From Rhodothermia bacterium (GTDB lineage Bacteria; Bacteroidota; Rhodothermia; Balneolales; Balneolaceae): a DNA stretch of 64,000 nucleotides. A program made the position numbers and the translations under genes. Every line of letters begins with the position of its first letter. Positions within the stretch are counted from its first letter, which is position 1. Below the pieces are notes generated by a model. That model was not told where the DNA came from. It saw nothing but the letters and a program-made list of their open reading frames with translations, and did not search any database. Shown one piece after another: positions 24,450 to 33,862 of this stretch. The stretch is from the NCBI GenBank assembly GCA_030427885.1, contig JAUICM010000009.1, forward strand, positions 62,001-126,000, written 5' to 3'.

Positions 24450-26297
24450 TTAGTTATTCGACTCGACTGTTTCTTCGATGTTAGTTGAGGTTGGAGTGAG
24501 GTCTTTTTTATCGGAGAGAGTAAAAGCTATTACAGAGTCTCCATCCTGAGGAGTTGGAGGATTATCTGTTGCAAATGGTTCGAGTGTACCATCGGAACTT
24601 AGCATAAAAACCGGAATAGCGTCATCGCCATAAAGATTCTTATAGTCCTTAAAACTAAACTCTTCTGTGATAGGAGTAGTGGTAACATCTACATCTCTTC
24701 GTGTGAAAGATGTGATATCTTCAAAATTAATGTTTGATGAGATCAGTGTTCGTCCACCAAGAAACTCATTGGAGTCATTATTTCGCCGTTTGGAAGTAGC
24801 TGATTGAGCAAGTTGAAATACAGAAGAACTACCAAAAAATTCAGCAAAACGAATTGAAGCCAAAGCGTTAACCTCATCGTTGGGCGTTAATGCCAACAGA
24901 CGTCCAATTCCGTCCAGATCAATCTCATCCATAGCATATTCGCTAAGAATATTACCGTAGTAAGTGTTCAGGCCGGACTTACGGGCTTTCGAAATATTTT
25001 CCCAGTTCGAATCAGCAACCAAAACTTTAAATCCAAGGTCTTTAAGAACTTCAGCAATCATTCTGGACCAGCGGTGAGCACCAAGGAACAAGACACCATG
25101 AGGTTGGGGTTTTGCCACACCCAAAGCCCGGGCCAGTGGGTTTGCTGAAAGTCCGTATATGGTAACAGTAGCTATGATCACGATAAAAGTATATGGAACC
25201 AGTTGTTCGGCTACCACATAACCTTCCTGCTCCAGACGTAAAGCGAAGATAGCGGAAATGGCCGCTGCTACGATCCCTCTGGGTGCCATCCAGGCAAGAA
25301 AAGTTTTTTCCTTGAATGTGAGTTTAGATCCAATGGTAGACAGGAAAATGGATACTGGACGAACTACAAAGAACAAGGCCAGCAAAAACCAGAGGCTTTT
25401 AATGTTGAAGTAAGCCAGATGTTCGATCTTCAGTCTGGAAGCCAGCAAGATGAAGAGGGTTGAGATCAGGAGAACCTGCAGATTTTCTTTGAATTCAATG
25501 ATGTGTTTTACACGTACGCTCTTCTGGTTAGCAAGTAAAATACCCATTACAGTCACGGCAAGCAGTCCGGATTCATGCTGGAGCAGATTGGATGCTGTAA
25601 AAACTCCAATCACGATCATAAGGGTCATGGGGTTTTGAAGATAATCAGGAATCCAGTGTTTTTTAAGTGTAAAGTACATGAAACCGGCACCCAGAGCTCC
25701 AAAGAAAGTGCCGTCTACAATGGTAGTTACAATCACCATTCCGGCTTTACTGCTAATAGTATCAAAACCACCAGCTATAATGATCTCGAATACCAAAACG
25801 GCCATCATTGCTCCAATAGGGTCATTCACAATTCCTTCCCACTTCAGTACAGAGCCAGCAGTTTCGGTAGGGCGAACCTGTCTGAGTAGCGGAATGATAA
25901 CAGTAGGGCCTGTTACGATGAGAATTGCACCAAAAAGTACTGATATCTCAATTCCAAGATCCAGGAAGTAATAAGAGGCAACTGCGGCTAAAAACCAGGT
26001 CAGCGCAATACCAATGGTTATCAACTTAATAACCACACCTCCGATCTTTCGGAACTCAGACATCCGCAAACTTAATCCACCTTCAAAAAGGATAATAGCA
26101 ACAGAAAATGAGACGAAAGGACTCAATAACTCGCCCATGAGCACATCAGGATCCAGTAATCCTGTTACCGGTCCTGCAATAAGACCGAAAGCAAGAAGTA
26201 CCAGGATAGCGGGTAACTTTGTGCGCCAGGCAAGCCATTGGGCTGAAATACCTAAAGCAACTACACTGGTTAACCCAACTAGTATATCTTCATTCAT
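24450..26297 (-). CDS. CPA1-family cation/proton antiporter with TrkA-type cytosolic domains
   Basis: 615 residues. About 12 membrane segments (1-385) contain the NDPIG motif typical of CPA1/NhaP carriers, which exchange Na+ or K+ for H+. An RCK_N/TrkA-N domain follows (about 390-510, VLFLGAHRWSRMIAEVL), then an RCK_C-like end (about 540-600). RCK domains usually sense nucleotides or ions. It is divergent from the APC permease gene, which also carries an RCK_C-like domain, and is the first gene of the strand leading to lysA. Confidence 0.88.
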   Translation of the reverse strand: MNEDILVGLTSVVALGISAQWLAWRTKLPAILVLLAFGLIAGPVTGLLDPDVLMGELLSPFVSFSVAIILFEGGLSLRMSEFRKIGGVVIKLITIGIALTWFLAAVASYYFLDLGIEISVLFGAILIVTGPTVIIPLLRQVRPTETAGSVLKWEGIVNDPIGAMMAVLVFEIIIAGGFDTISSKAGMVIVTTIVDGTFFGALGAGFMYFTLKKHWIPDYLQNPMTLMIVIGVFTASNLLQHESGLLAVTVMGILLANQKSVRVKHIIEFKENLQVLLISTLFILLASRLKIEHLAYFNIKSLWFLLALFFVVRPVSIFLSTIGSKLTFKEKTFLAWMAPRGIVAAAISAIFALRLEQEGYVVAEQLVPYTFIVIIATVTIYGLSANPLARALGVAKPQPHGVLFLGAHRWSRMIAEVLKDLGFKVLVADSNWENISKARKSGLNTYYGNILSEYAMDEIDLDGIGRLLALTPNDEVNALASIRFAEFFGSSSVFQLAQSATSKRRNNDSNEFLGGRTLISSNINFEDITSFTRRDVDVTTTPITEEFSFKDYKNLYGDDAIPVFMLSSDGTLEPFATDNPPTPQDGDSVIAFTLSDKKDLTPTSTNIEETVESNN

Positions 26298-26339
26298 GGT
26301 TTTGAGTTATTCTAAAAACTATTCATATTAGTGAATCAT

Positions 26340-26347
26340 CAAACATA
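26340..26347 (-). promoter_or_regulatory. Possible -7 element (TATGTTTG) of the antiporter-lysA transcript
   Basis: TATGTTTG on the minus strand fits TAnnTTTG, about 42 nt before the antiporter start codon. No TTG stands 20 nt upstream, so support is partial. Confidence 0.35.
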
Positions 26348-26397
26348 ACACTCTTTTAATTAACATATTCTGGAACTTCAGATTGTTAATAAAGATT

Positions 26398-26446
26398 GAG
26401 GATAGAGAAAAAATGATCCCGTAGATATTAAATACTATCTATCCTC
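26398..26446. repeat. 9-bp inverted repeat in the divergent transporter spacer
   Basis: GAGGATAGA (26398-26406) and TCTATCCTC (26438-26446) are exact complements 31 nt apart, ending about 37 nt before the APC permease ATG. It could be an operator or a leader hairpin. Confidence 0.5.
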
Positions 26447-26483
26447 AGGATCGAATTAATAAATAACCGTAACACCCGCCAGT

Positions 26484-28592
26484 ATGGATCACAAAAAATT
26501 AGCCAAGGAGCTTGGTCTATCCGACGTATACGCTATTGCAACAGGAGCTATGTTCAGCTCAGGGTTTTTTCTGCTCCCGGGTTTAGCTGCTGCTGAAACC
26601 GGGCCGTCAGTATTTTTAGCCTATTTAGTCTCCGGACTTATAGTTCTGCCCACGATGTTTAGTGTGGCCGAACTGGCAACAGCTATGCCAAAAGCAGGCG
26701 GGACATACTATATAATCGATCGAAGCCTCGGACCGATGATAGGCACCATTGGGGGATTTGGTTCATGGGTGGCCCTGGTTCTGAAAAGTGCTTTTGCGCT
26801 GATCGGGATGGGAGCCTATATCGCGATATTTTATGACGTTCCTATTATCCCGGTTGCGGTATTTCTTACAGTTGTATTTGGAATACTAAATGTGGTCGGA
26901 GCAAAAGAAACCACACTTCTTCAGAAAATACTGGTAGCTGCACTGGTAACGATCATGTTCTTTTATATCATTCAGGGAGTATTTGCTGTGTTTCAGATGG
27001 ATGTGATAGAAGTTACCAGGAATCGATTTACTCCTTTATTCATTGATGGTTATTACGGGTTTTTTGCAACAGTAGGTATGGTTTTTGTTTCTTATGCGGG
27101 ATTAACAAAAGTGGCCAGTGTAGCTGAGGAAGTAAAAAATCCAGACCGGAATATTCCTTTGGGTATGTTCCTGGCTATTATCACGGCAGTGGTTGTGTAT
27201 GTAGTTGGTGTGTACATCATGGTGGCTATGCTCGAACCTAGTGAGTTTCGTGAAGACCTGACACCAGTCGCTACTGCCGGCGAACAGTTTCTACACTGGC
27301 TGCCGGGGTCAACTGGGATCATTTTAGTGGTAATAGCGGCAGTGGCAGCATTCGCCTCAACAGGAAATGCAGGTATCATGTCTGCTTCCAGATATCCAAT
27401 GGCAATGGCCCGGGATAAACTGATCAATGAACGATTTGCCAGGCTTGGAAAGATGGGAACTCCATTCTGGTCAGTACTTGGAACTGTGTTAATGATGGTG
27501 CTGGTATTGGTTAGCTTCAACGTTGCAGCGGTTGCAAAACTGGCAAGTGCTTTTCAACTTTTGCTTTTCGGATTGCTGAACCTCGCTGTTATTGTAATGC
27601 GCGAAAGCAGGATCAAAGAATATGACCCGGGATTCAATTCACCTTTTTATCCATGGATGCAGGTGGTGGGAATAATATTATCTATTGTATTGATCTTTGA
27701 GATGGGGGCCTTGTCTATTTTGTTTACAGTAATAGTGAGTGCTTTTGGGATCATTTGGTTCAAGTATTATGCTGAAGATAAAGTGGACCGGCAGGGGGCC
27801 ATCTTCCATGTGTATGGTCGACTTGGAGAGAATAAAGATCAGGGGCTTGAAGTTGAGATGCGGAATATCATCAAGGAAAAGGGGCTTAGGAGAGAAGATC
27901 AGTATGAAGAAATGATATCCAGAGCTGAAGTAATCGATTTTACAGATGATGTCAGTTATGAAAAGATTGTGAAAGAGGTTTCCAGGAAATTCACGGATAA
28001 ATTTAATCGTCCCGCTGATGAACTAGCCGAACTGTTTACTGATTTTGATGAAGAACATATCATTCCTATTGCAAGAGGCGTAGCACTCAATCACGCTCGT
28101 TTGGAGGGAAATGTAACACCTGAAATGGTATTGGTTCGTTTAAAGAAAGGTTTAGAATCTGCAGATATAGAACCATTGAAGAATCACAGCTCAGTTTCTG
28201 AGAAACTTCATGCAATGTTATTCTTTGTAAGTTCATCTGAGAATACAGGGCAACATTTAAGGATGCTTGCACAACTCGCTGATAAAGTGGGAGTTCAGAA
28301 TTTCATGAGCAGATGGGAGTCTGCATCGGATGAAATTGAACTGAGAGAGATCCTGCTAAGAGACGAAAGATTCATTCGTCTTGAACTGTCAAATGAGAAC
28401 GATACCAGTCAGTTTGTTGGCAAGATGATCAAGGATGTGAAACTGCCGGGGCAAAGTCTGATCACGATCATCTATCGTAAAGACGAGATCAAGATCCCGC
28501 ATGGAGTAACGGTACTCAGAGAAGGAGATGAACTCTCGATAATAGGAGATAAAGAAGATATCGATGCCCTGAGAAAGCTAGTGGAAGCCTAA
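26484..28592 (+). CDS. APC-superfamily permease fused to EIIA-like and RCK_C domains
   Basis: 702 residues. About 12 membrane segments (1-430) have the N-terminal SDVYAIATGAMFSSGFFLLPG signature of amino-acid/polyamine permeases. Residues about 500-620 resemble a PTS EIIA type-2 (fructose/nitrogen) domain: GVALNHARLEG places His537 at the phospho-acceptor position, followed by LHAMLFFVSS and HLRMLAQLADK. Residues about 630-702 are an RCK_C/TrkA-C domain (GVTVLREGDELSIIGD). The substrate is unknown. Phosphorylation by HPr, encoded about 15 kb downstream with Enzyme I, could control it (inference). Its stop codon overlaps that of convergent hisS. Confidence 0.85.
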   Translation: MDHKKLAKELGLSDVYAIATGAMFSSGFFLLPGLAAAETGPSVFLAYLVSGLIVLPTMFSVAELATAMPKAGGTYYIIDRSLGPMIGTIGGFGSWVALVLKSAFALIGMGAYIAIFYDVPIIPVAVFLTVVFGILNVVGAKETTLLQKILVAALVTIMFFYIIQGVFAVFQMDVIEVTRNRFTPLFIDGYYGFFATVGMVFVSYAGLTKVASVAEEVKNPDRNIPLGMFLAIITAVVVYVVGVYIMVAMLEPSEFREDLTPVATAGEQFLHWLPGSTGIILVVIAAVAAFASTGNAGIMSASRYPMAMARDKLINERFARLGKMGTPFWSVLGTVLMMVLVLVSFNVAAVAKLASAFQLLLFGLLNLAVIVMRESRIKEYDPGFNSPFYPWMQVVGIILSIVLIFEMGALSILFTVIVSAFGIIWFKYYAEDKVDRQGAIFHVYGRLGENKDQGLEVEMRNIIKEKGLRREDQYEEMISRAEVIDFTDDVSYEKIVKEVSRKFTDKFNRPADELAELFTDFDEEHIIPIARGVALNHARLEGNVTPEMVLVRLKKGLESADIEPLKNHSSVSEKLHAMLFFVSSSENTGQHLRMLAQLADKVGVQNFMSRWESASDEIELREILLRDERFIRLELSNENDTSQFVGKMIKDVKLPGQSLITIIYRKDEIKIPHGVTVLREGDELSIIGDKEDIDALRKLVEA

Positions 28593-29845
28593 CTCAATTT
28601 TGTAAGTATCTCATCCAGGCTGAGAGATTCCTCTTCACTTTCATGCATATTGCGGAAGGTGAATTTGCCTTCTTCCAGTTCGTTGTCACCTACAATGATT
28701 GAATAAACTGCATTCTCACGGTTGGCATCTTTCATCTGAGCTCTCATAGAGCGCCCCAGGTAATCCATGGTGGCAGAGATACCGGCTTCTCTGAACTTTG
28801 GAAGAGCAGTTAGTGCCCATGATCGTGCATTATCACCAAGTGAGACAATGTATATATCCACTTTTTTTGGCAATGCAAGCTCAATATTCAGCTCTTCGCA
28901 AGCGATCATAAGGCGTTCCATACCCGCAGCAAAACCGACTGCAGGGGTAGGTTTTCCCCCGATCTCTTGCACAAGCAGGTCATAACGGCCACCTCCGGCA
29001 AGAGCATCCTGAGAACCCAGGTCCGGACTGGTTAACTCAAATGCAGTTCTGGTATAATAATCCATTCCGCGAACGAGTAGGGGGTCTATCGTGTATTCAA
29101 TACCAAGTTTCCTGAGATAATCACATACTTTTTCAAAGTGCCTTGCTGATTCTTCATTCAGATGGTCGCTTATAACCGGAGCATTCTTAATGAACTCCTG
29201 ATCCTCGGGTTCTTTGGAATCCAGAATTCGCATTGGATTTTTATCAAAACGTTTTTGAGAAAGTTCACTCAAAGAATCGAAGTGAGGTTTTAAATAATCC
29301 CGTAGTACAGATTTATACGCATCACGGCTTTCAGGATCGCCCACTGAGTTCAATTTCAGGTTGAAATTTTTAATGCCGATACGTTTATAGATCTGCATCA
29401 TGAATGCGATACATTCCACATCAGCAACAGGATCATCACTACCAATGATCTCAACACCAAACTGATGAAATTGTCTTTGGCGGCCTTTCTGTGGCCGTTC
29501 AGCCCTGAACATTGGCCCGATATAATAAAGCTTTTGTGAACCACCTCGTTGATCCAGGTGATGTTCTACAAAAGAGCGAACTACGGGTGCAGTTAATTCC
29601 GGCCTCAGGACATAGTTACTGTCCCCTTTTTTAAAGGCAAAAATCTCTTTGGTAACAATATCGGTAAGCTGGCCAACACCACGTTTAATGAGCTCAGTCT
29701 GCTCCATGATTGGAGTTCTGATCTCTTCAAAATTAAACTTAGCAGCCTCTTCGTGAATGATATTTTCCAATGCTCTCCATTTTGGGGATTCATCCGGGAG
29801 GATATCAAACATTCCAAGGTGAGTAGTGTATTTAGCTTTGGCCAT
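28589..29845 (-). CDS. hisS: Histidine--tRNA ligase
   Basis: 418 residues, class II synthetase. The N-terminal motif FDILPDES, motif 2 (YYIGPMFRAERPQKGRQRQF), the His-specific LVRGMDYYTRTAFE block and motif 3 (AAGMERL) are visible, followed by an anticodon-binding domain (about 325-418). It charges tRNA-His. Its TAG (28591-28589) overlaps the TAA of the convergent permease gene. Confidence 0.95.
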   Translation of the reverse strand: MAKAKYTTHLGMFDILPDESPKWRALENIIHEEAAKFNFEEIRTPIMEQTELIKRGVGQLTDIVTKEIFAFKKGDSNYVLRPELTAPVVRSFVEHHLDQRGGSQKLYYIGPMFRAERPQKGRQRQFHQFGVEIIGSDDPVADVECIAFMMQIYKRIGIKNFNLKLNSVGDPESRDAYKSVLRDYLKPHFDSLSELSQKRFDKNPMRILDSKEPEDQEFIKNAPVISDHLNEESARHFEKVCDYLRKLGIEYTIDPLLVRGMDYYTRTAFELTSPDLGSQDALAGGGRYDLLVQEIGGKPTPAVGFAAGMERLMIACEELNIELALPKKVDIYIVSLGDNARSWALTALPKFREAGISATMDYLGRSMRAQMKDANRENAVYSIIVGDNELEEGKFTFRNMHESEEESLSLDEILTKLS

Positions 29846-29962
29846 TTATAGAAAAAGTAGTCTTTTAAATTAGTGGTTGAAGATAAGGGGTGTAAGGGAG
29901 AGTTTCTCATCTGGTTTGGCTAATTATCCTAGTTTATTCTATGATTAGGATTCGCTAAGTAT

Positions 29963-29970
29963 TAACTTTG
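29963..29970 (+). promoter_or_regulatory. Possible -7 element (TAACTTTG) of the polysaccharide operon
   Basis: TAACTTTG fits TAnnTTTG and lies 13 nt before the first ATG of the plus-strand polysaccharide operon. The -33 region lacks TTG. Confidence 0.4.
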
Positions 29971-29983
29971 AATAAGAGTTTCC

Positions 29984-30526
29984 ATGTTCATGTTTAAAAC
30001 GGCTATCAAAAATCTTATTTATTCATTTCTCCGGGTTTTTGGAGGAAAGGAGTTCGGTGACAAAAAGTTCCCTTATCAGGTACTCATGAAGTCGTTTTTC
30101 TGGCAGAAGATATTAAGAGTGAATAGTGGAGTTAAATGGCCCGTTCATCACAGTTCCAGGATCATAAACCCGGAGAATATTATAAGAGGTAACCGGTGTC
30201 CGGGACTTTCCATGAATGTATATCTTGATGCAAGAAATGGGATCGAGTTAGGTAAGAATGTTTGGATTGGGCCGAAAGTGAGTATCGTTTCGATGAATCA
30301 TGATGTAAATAAATTCACAGAGTACATGAAGACAAATCCCATCACTATTGGAGATGATTGCTGGATAGGAGCCCATGCGGTCATTCTTCCGGGTGTTCAA
30401 CTCGGGAACCACATAGTTGTTGGAGCAGGAAGTGTTGTCACAAAATCATTCAGGGAAGATGATATCCTGATCGCCGGAAATCCTGCTAGATTTATTAAAA
30501 ACCTGGACAAATACGAGAACTCTTAA
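29984..30526 (+). CDS. Left-handed beta-helix acyltransferase (WcaF/Maa type)
   Basis: 180 residues. Hexapeptide repeats run from about 55 to 170 (IELGKNVWIGPKVSI, ITIGDDCWIGAHAVI, VQLGNHIVVGAGSVV) with catalytic-type His in MNHDVN. These enzymes O-acetylate sugars using acetyl-CoA. The ATG at 29984 or 29990 (MFMFK or MFK) could start it. It is the first gene of an eight-gene polysaccharide operon, so it probably decorates the exported glycan. Confidence 0.85.
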   Translation: MFMFKTAIKNLIYSFLRVFGGKEFGDKKFPYQVLMKSFFWQKILRVNSGVKWPVHHSSRIINPENIIRGNRCPGLSMNVYLDARNGIELGKNVWIGPKVSIVSMNHDVNKFTEYMKTNPITIGDDCWIGAHAVILPGVQLGNHIVVGAGSVVTKSFREDDILIAGNPARFIKNLDKYENS

Positions 30527-30547
30527 CCGGGTTAAATCAAATCTTAA

Positions 30548-32002
30548 GTGACCAAAAAGAAGAAAAACACATTAGTTGGTGATGTAGCAAAAGTTGCATC
30601 GGGAACGGCGGTAGCTCAAATTCTTACGGTTCTACTATCTCCGGTTATAGCCAGGCTGTTCAGTCCAGATGCATTTGGTATACTTGGGCTTTTTCTTAGT
30701 GTTGTTGGTGTAATCAGTGCCAATTCTACCTTCCGTTATCACATGGCGATTATTCTGCCGGAAGATGATAAAGACGCTTCTGCAATAGGTGGGTTGTCCT
30801 TTTTGAGTACATTCATTGTAAGCATATTAGCAGGGGTCTTTATCTTCGTATTCAAAGGCCATCTGGAGAAGTGGTTTGAGGTTTCGGTAGATACTACTCT
30901 TCTGATCATAATTCCTGTTGCTATAATGCTGGATGCCAGTAATATGATTTTTCGACAATGGCATATCAGAAAAAAATCATATGGTACTGCCGCAACAAGT
31001 GACGCTACTAAATCAATTGGTATTTCGGCTGCACAGCTCGGATTCGGATTCAGTGGGTTAGTGGGTGGTATCTTTTTGGTCTTTTCAAGTTTGTCGGGAA
31101 TTGTCGTTGCTTTTATTACCTACTTAAAAGGCCTTCCTGAAAAGAGGGTATTCTTTAGTTCTCAGATGTTTTCTTTGAAAAGAATTAAAACACAGGCTAA
31201 AGAACATAAGAAGTTTTTACAGTTCAGTACTTTAGGTGGAGTTGTTAATAAACTTGCATGGGAACTGCCCATATTCATGTTAACCGGATTGTTTAATACT
31301 TCAATTGCCGGATACTATGTTATGGGCCACCGATTACTCAGGCTGCCGGTATCAATGATCGGCACAGCAATTGGTGAGGTGTATTTTGAAAGGGGAGCTA
31401 AAGCGCATAAGCAAGGAACCCTTCATGAGATAACTGAATTGGTGCAGAAAAGACTTGTTCAGGTTGGGTTCTTTCCTTTTTTTGTTCTCAGCTTCATAGG
31501 TACAGATCTGTTTATAGTTTTCTTTGGGGAAAATTGGGCAACAGCGGGTCTGTATTCCCAGGTACTTGCATTATGGACCTTCGTTTGGTTTATGGCTAGC
31601 CCGAATTCAAATGTTTATAGTATTACCAATAATCAGGACAAAATGCTGAATATGCAGATATTCCTTTTTGTATTACGGTTTATAGGCCTTGGAACGGGGG
31701 CCTTAATGGGTTCTGCTCTATTGGCAATAACTTTCTTTGGCTTAGCAGGTATAATCGGATACGGATTTTTACTTGTTCAGATCTCACGTATTGCGGGTGT
31801 TTCCCCAACTATAATTATAAAAGAGATCTTTGCTGTTTGGCCAGCTTGTATAGCATTTACTGTAGTGATCTCCTCTGCTTTTTATTTTGATTTGAATTCG
31901 ATTTGGATAACAATCACTGGTATTATTGCTGTACTAATCTATTATCCATATATGCTATTTAAGGAACCGGAATTAAGAGTAATGTTTAAAAGGATACTTT
32001 GA
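30548..32002 (+). CDS. Wzx-type polysaccharide flippase
   Basis: 484 residues with about 12-14 membrane segments, of the MOP/polysaccharide-transport superfamily. It would flip undecaprenyl-linked oligosaccharide across the inner membrane. The likely start is GTG at 30548, because the first in-frame ATG lies about 65 residues later, beyond the first membrane segment. The spacing of 21 nt after the acyltransferase gene supports one transcript. A Wzx implies a Wzy-dependent route, yet no Wzy-like polymerase is seen here. Confidence 0.85.
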   Translation: MTKKKKNTLVGDVAKVASGTAVAQILTVLLSPVIARLFSPDAFGILGLFLSVVGVISANSTFRYHMAIILPEDDKDASAIGGLSFLSTFIVSILAGVFIFVFKGHLEKWFEVSVDTTLLIIIPVAIMLDASNMIFRQWHIRKKSYGTAATSDATKSIGISAAQLGFGFSGLVGGIFLVFSSLSGIVVAFITYLKGLPEKRVFFSSQMFSLKRIKTQAKEHKKFLQFSTLGGVVNKLAWELPIFMLTGLFNTSIAGYYVMGHRLLRLPVSMIGTAIGEVYFERGAKAHKQGTLHEITELVQKRLVQVGFFPFFVLSFIGTDLFIVFFGENWATAGLYSQVLALWTFVWFMASPNSNVYSITNNQDKMLNMQIFLFVLRFIGLGTGALMGSALLAITFFGLAGIIGYGFLLVQISRIAGVSPTIIIKEIFAVWPACIAFTVVISSAFYFDLNSIWITITGIIAVLIYYPYMLFKEPELRVMFKRIL

Positions 32003-32012
32003 TATTACAGAA

Positions 32013-32927
32013 ATGAGTAAAAGAGGTCTTTTAAAAAACATACAAAGCAGGATTTTTCAGCCGTTTGAGAGAATCTTAAGGAGGGGATCCGGGGCAGATG
32101 GATCAATGAAAAGTATCTGGATAGTTGGGGCGCCAAGATCTGGCACAACATTAACCTACCAAACCTTGTGTACTGCGTTTAAAGGCTATTACTTAACAAA
32201 TCGAGTTGCAGAACGGTATAGAATTGCGTTATTATCCAGAAATTTTGAGAGATTTTTTTATACCAAAAATCCGAAACCAAGGTCTTTTGACTCTAATTTT
32301 GGAGAAACTTCCTTTCAGAATGATCCACATGAAGGCGGGGCTTTTTTCTACCAGTTTTTTCCTATGGAGGATCCATATATAGAGAAATTGAATGGTCAGG
32401 CTGCAAATCTGTTAAAAAGAACGGTTAGCAGTATTTCCAAACCACACGACCTTTTTATTTCAAAGAATACGGTACATTCCTTGAGAATAAGAGCACTATC
32501 AGAGATTTTTAAAAACGGAGTATTTCTATGGGTAACCCGCGATAATGTTGATACAGCGTATTCAATAATAAAAGCAAGAGAAAAGAATGGGGTAAACGAA
32601 CATGAATGGTGGAGTGTAAAGCCCCCCGGTTGGCGGGAAACCAAAGAAATGAATGAAATTGATATGGTTCTGTGGCAAATCACTGAGATCGAGAGAATAA
32701 TAGAACGCGATCTGAAGGACTCAAAGAGCACTTTTTTAAAAGTGGACTACAAACACTTATGTGAAGATCCAAAAAAAGTAATTCAAGAAGCAGCTGAAGT
32801 TTTTGACCTGGAACATTTATTAGAGCAGGACAGGTTTGCTTTGTTGCCCTCATCTTTTAAGTTTTCAGTTGCTCCGGATAATAAATTGGCAAACGAAATA
32901 AGAATGAGATCGGAAGAATGGCCATAG
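32013..32927 (+). CDS. PAPS-dependent sulfotransferase
   Basis: 304 residues. GAPRSGTT (39-46) is the 5'-phosphosulfate loop of sulfotransferases, and FLWVTRDNVDTAYSII matches the 3'-phosphate-binding region (Arg and Ser). It would sulfate a sugar or lipid from PAPS. Its 3' end overlaps the next gene by 10 nt. Sulfated surface glycans are typical of marine bacteria, which fits but does not prove the habitat. Confidence 0.85.
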   Translation: MSKRGLLKNIQSRIFQPFERILRRGSGADGSMKSIWIVGAPRSGTTLTYQTLCTAFKGYYLTNRVAERYRIALLSRNFERFFYTKNPKPRSFDSNFGETSFQNDPHEGGAFFYQFFPMEDPYIEKLNGQAANLLKRTVSSISKPHDLFISKNTVHSLRIRALSEIFKNGVFLWVTRDNVDTAYSIIKAREKNGVNEHEWWSVKPPGWRETKEMNEIDMVLWQITEIERIIERDLKDSKSTFLKVDYKHLCEDPKKVIQEAAEVFDLEHLLEQDRFALLPSSFKFSVAPDNKLANEIRMRSEEWP

Positions 32928-33862
32928 AGACTAAGCATGATTTACCAGGAAATATTTTTACTCAACCTTGGTGGCTTGATATTGTAGCTCCGGGTCGCTG
33001 GAAGGATATTACTCTGGAAAACAATGGTGAGATCACAGCAAGAATGCCAATAGTACTTAATAAAAAGAAGGGATTGGTATATATTGAGATGCCAAAATTA
33101 ACTCAAAAACTTGGACCTTGGATCAAGAATGAAGCTGATAAACAGGAATCTATTCACAGCACAGAAAGAACTATACTTGAAGAGCTGATCGGAAAGATCC
33201 CCTATTTTGATAGCTTCAATTACAATATTGATTTGGAGATAGTCAACTATCTACCATTTACATGGTCCGGATTCAGTCAAAATTCGTTGACCACTTTCCA
33301 GATAAAATCGCCAATTGATCTGGAAAATGTTTGGGGTAACCTTAAAGGAACGGTTCGCAGACATATTCGTAGATCTAAGGAGAAACTCGAAATAGATCAG
33401 GAAACAAGTGTGAATGAGTTATACGGCATGATACAGAATACTTTTTCGAGGCAAGGAATGAAAGTTCCTTATTCAAAAAACTTATTGGCTGATCTATTCA
33501 AAGAGGCTTCATCAAGAAACAGAGCAACAATTCATGGAGCAAAGGATAAGAATGGTAAACTTCATGCAGCTCATATTTTTATTCATGACGACGAGATCAG
33601 CTATTATCTTGCAGGTGGATTCGATCCGGATTCCAATATTTCAGGAGCGGTTAGTTTTGTACTCTGGAGCGGTATTAAAGAAGCTCATAAACGGGGAAAT
33701 ACATTCGACTTTGAAGGATCCAGTATAAAATCAATCGAAAAATATTTCAGTTCTTTTGGTGCTGTACCAGTACACTTTCATCAGATCAAAGGGGTTAGTA
33801 AAAAATATGCACCCGTATACTACACAAAGCAATTTTTACAGAAATTGAAAGGAGATGACTGA
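32918..33862 (+). CDS. FemAB/GNAT-like acyl- or aminoacyltransferase
   Basis: 314 residues. NIFTQPWWLDIVAPGRW opens the protein as in many FemAB/BioF2-like GNAT proteins of polysaccharide clusters. The C-terminal half HAAHIFIHDDEISYYLAGG ... NTFDFEGSS matches the second GNAT subdomain of that group. Members transfer acyl or aminoacyl groups to amino-sugars or peptidoglycan precursors. The substrate is unknown. It overlaps its neighbours by 10 nt (upstream) and 8 nt (downstream). Confidence 0.8.
   Translation: MAIETKHDLPGNIFTQPWWLDIVAPGRWKDITLENNGEITARMPIVLNKKKGLVYIEMPKLTQKLGPWIKNEADKQESIHSTERTILEELIGKIPYFDSFNYNIDLEIVNYLPFTWSGFSQNSLTTFQIKSPIDLENVWGNLKGTVRRHIRRSKEKLEIDQETSVNELYGMIQNTFSRQGMKVPYSKNLLADLFKEASSRNRATIHGAKDKNGKLHAAHIFIHDDEISYYLAGGFDPDSNISGAVSFVLWSGIKEAHKRGNTFDFEGSSIKSIEKYFSSFGAVPVHFHQIKGVSKKYAPVYYTKQFLQKLKGDD

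Noticed and set aside
26298-26483. A c-di-AMP (ydaO-type) riboswitch before K+/ion transporters
   Set aside because: The spacer is large enough but lacks the conserved ydaO core elements; only a simple 9-bp inverted repeat is present.
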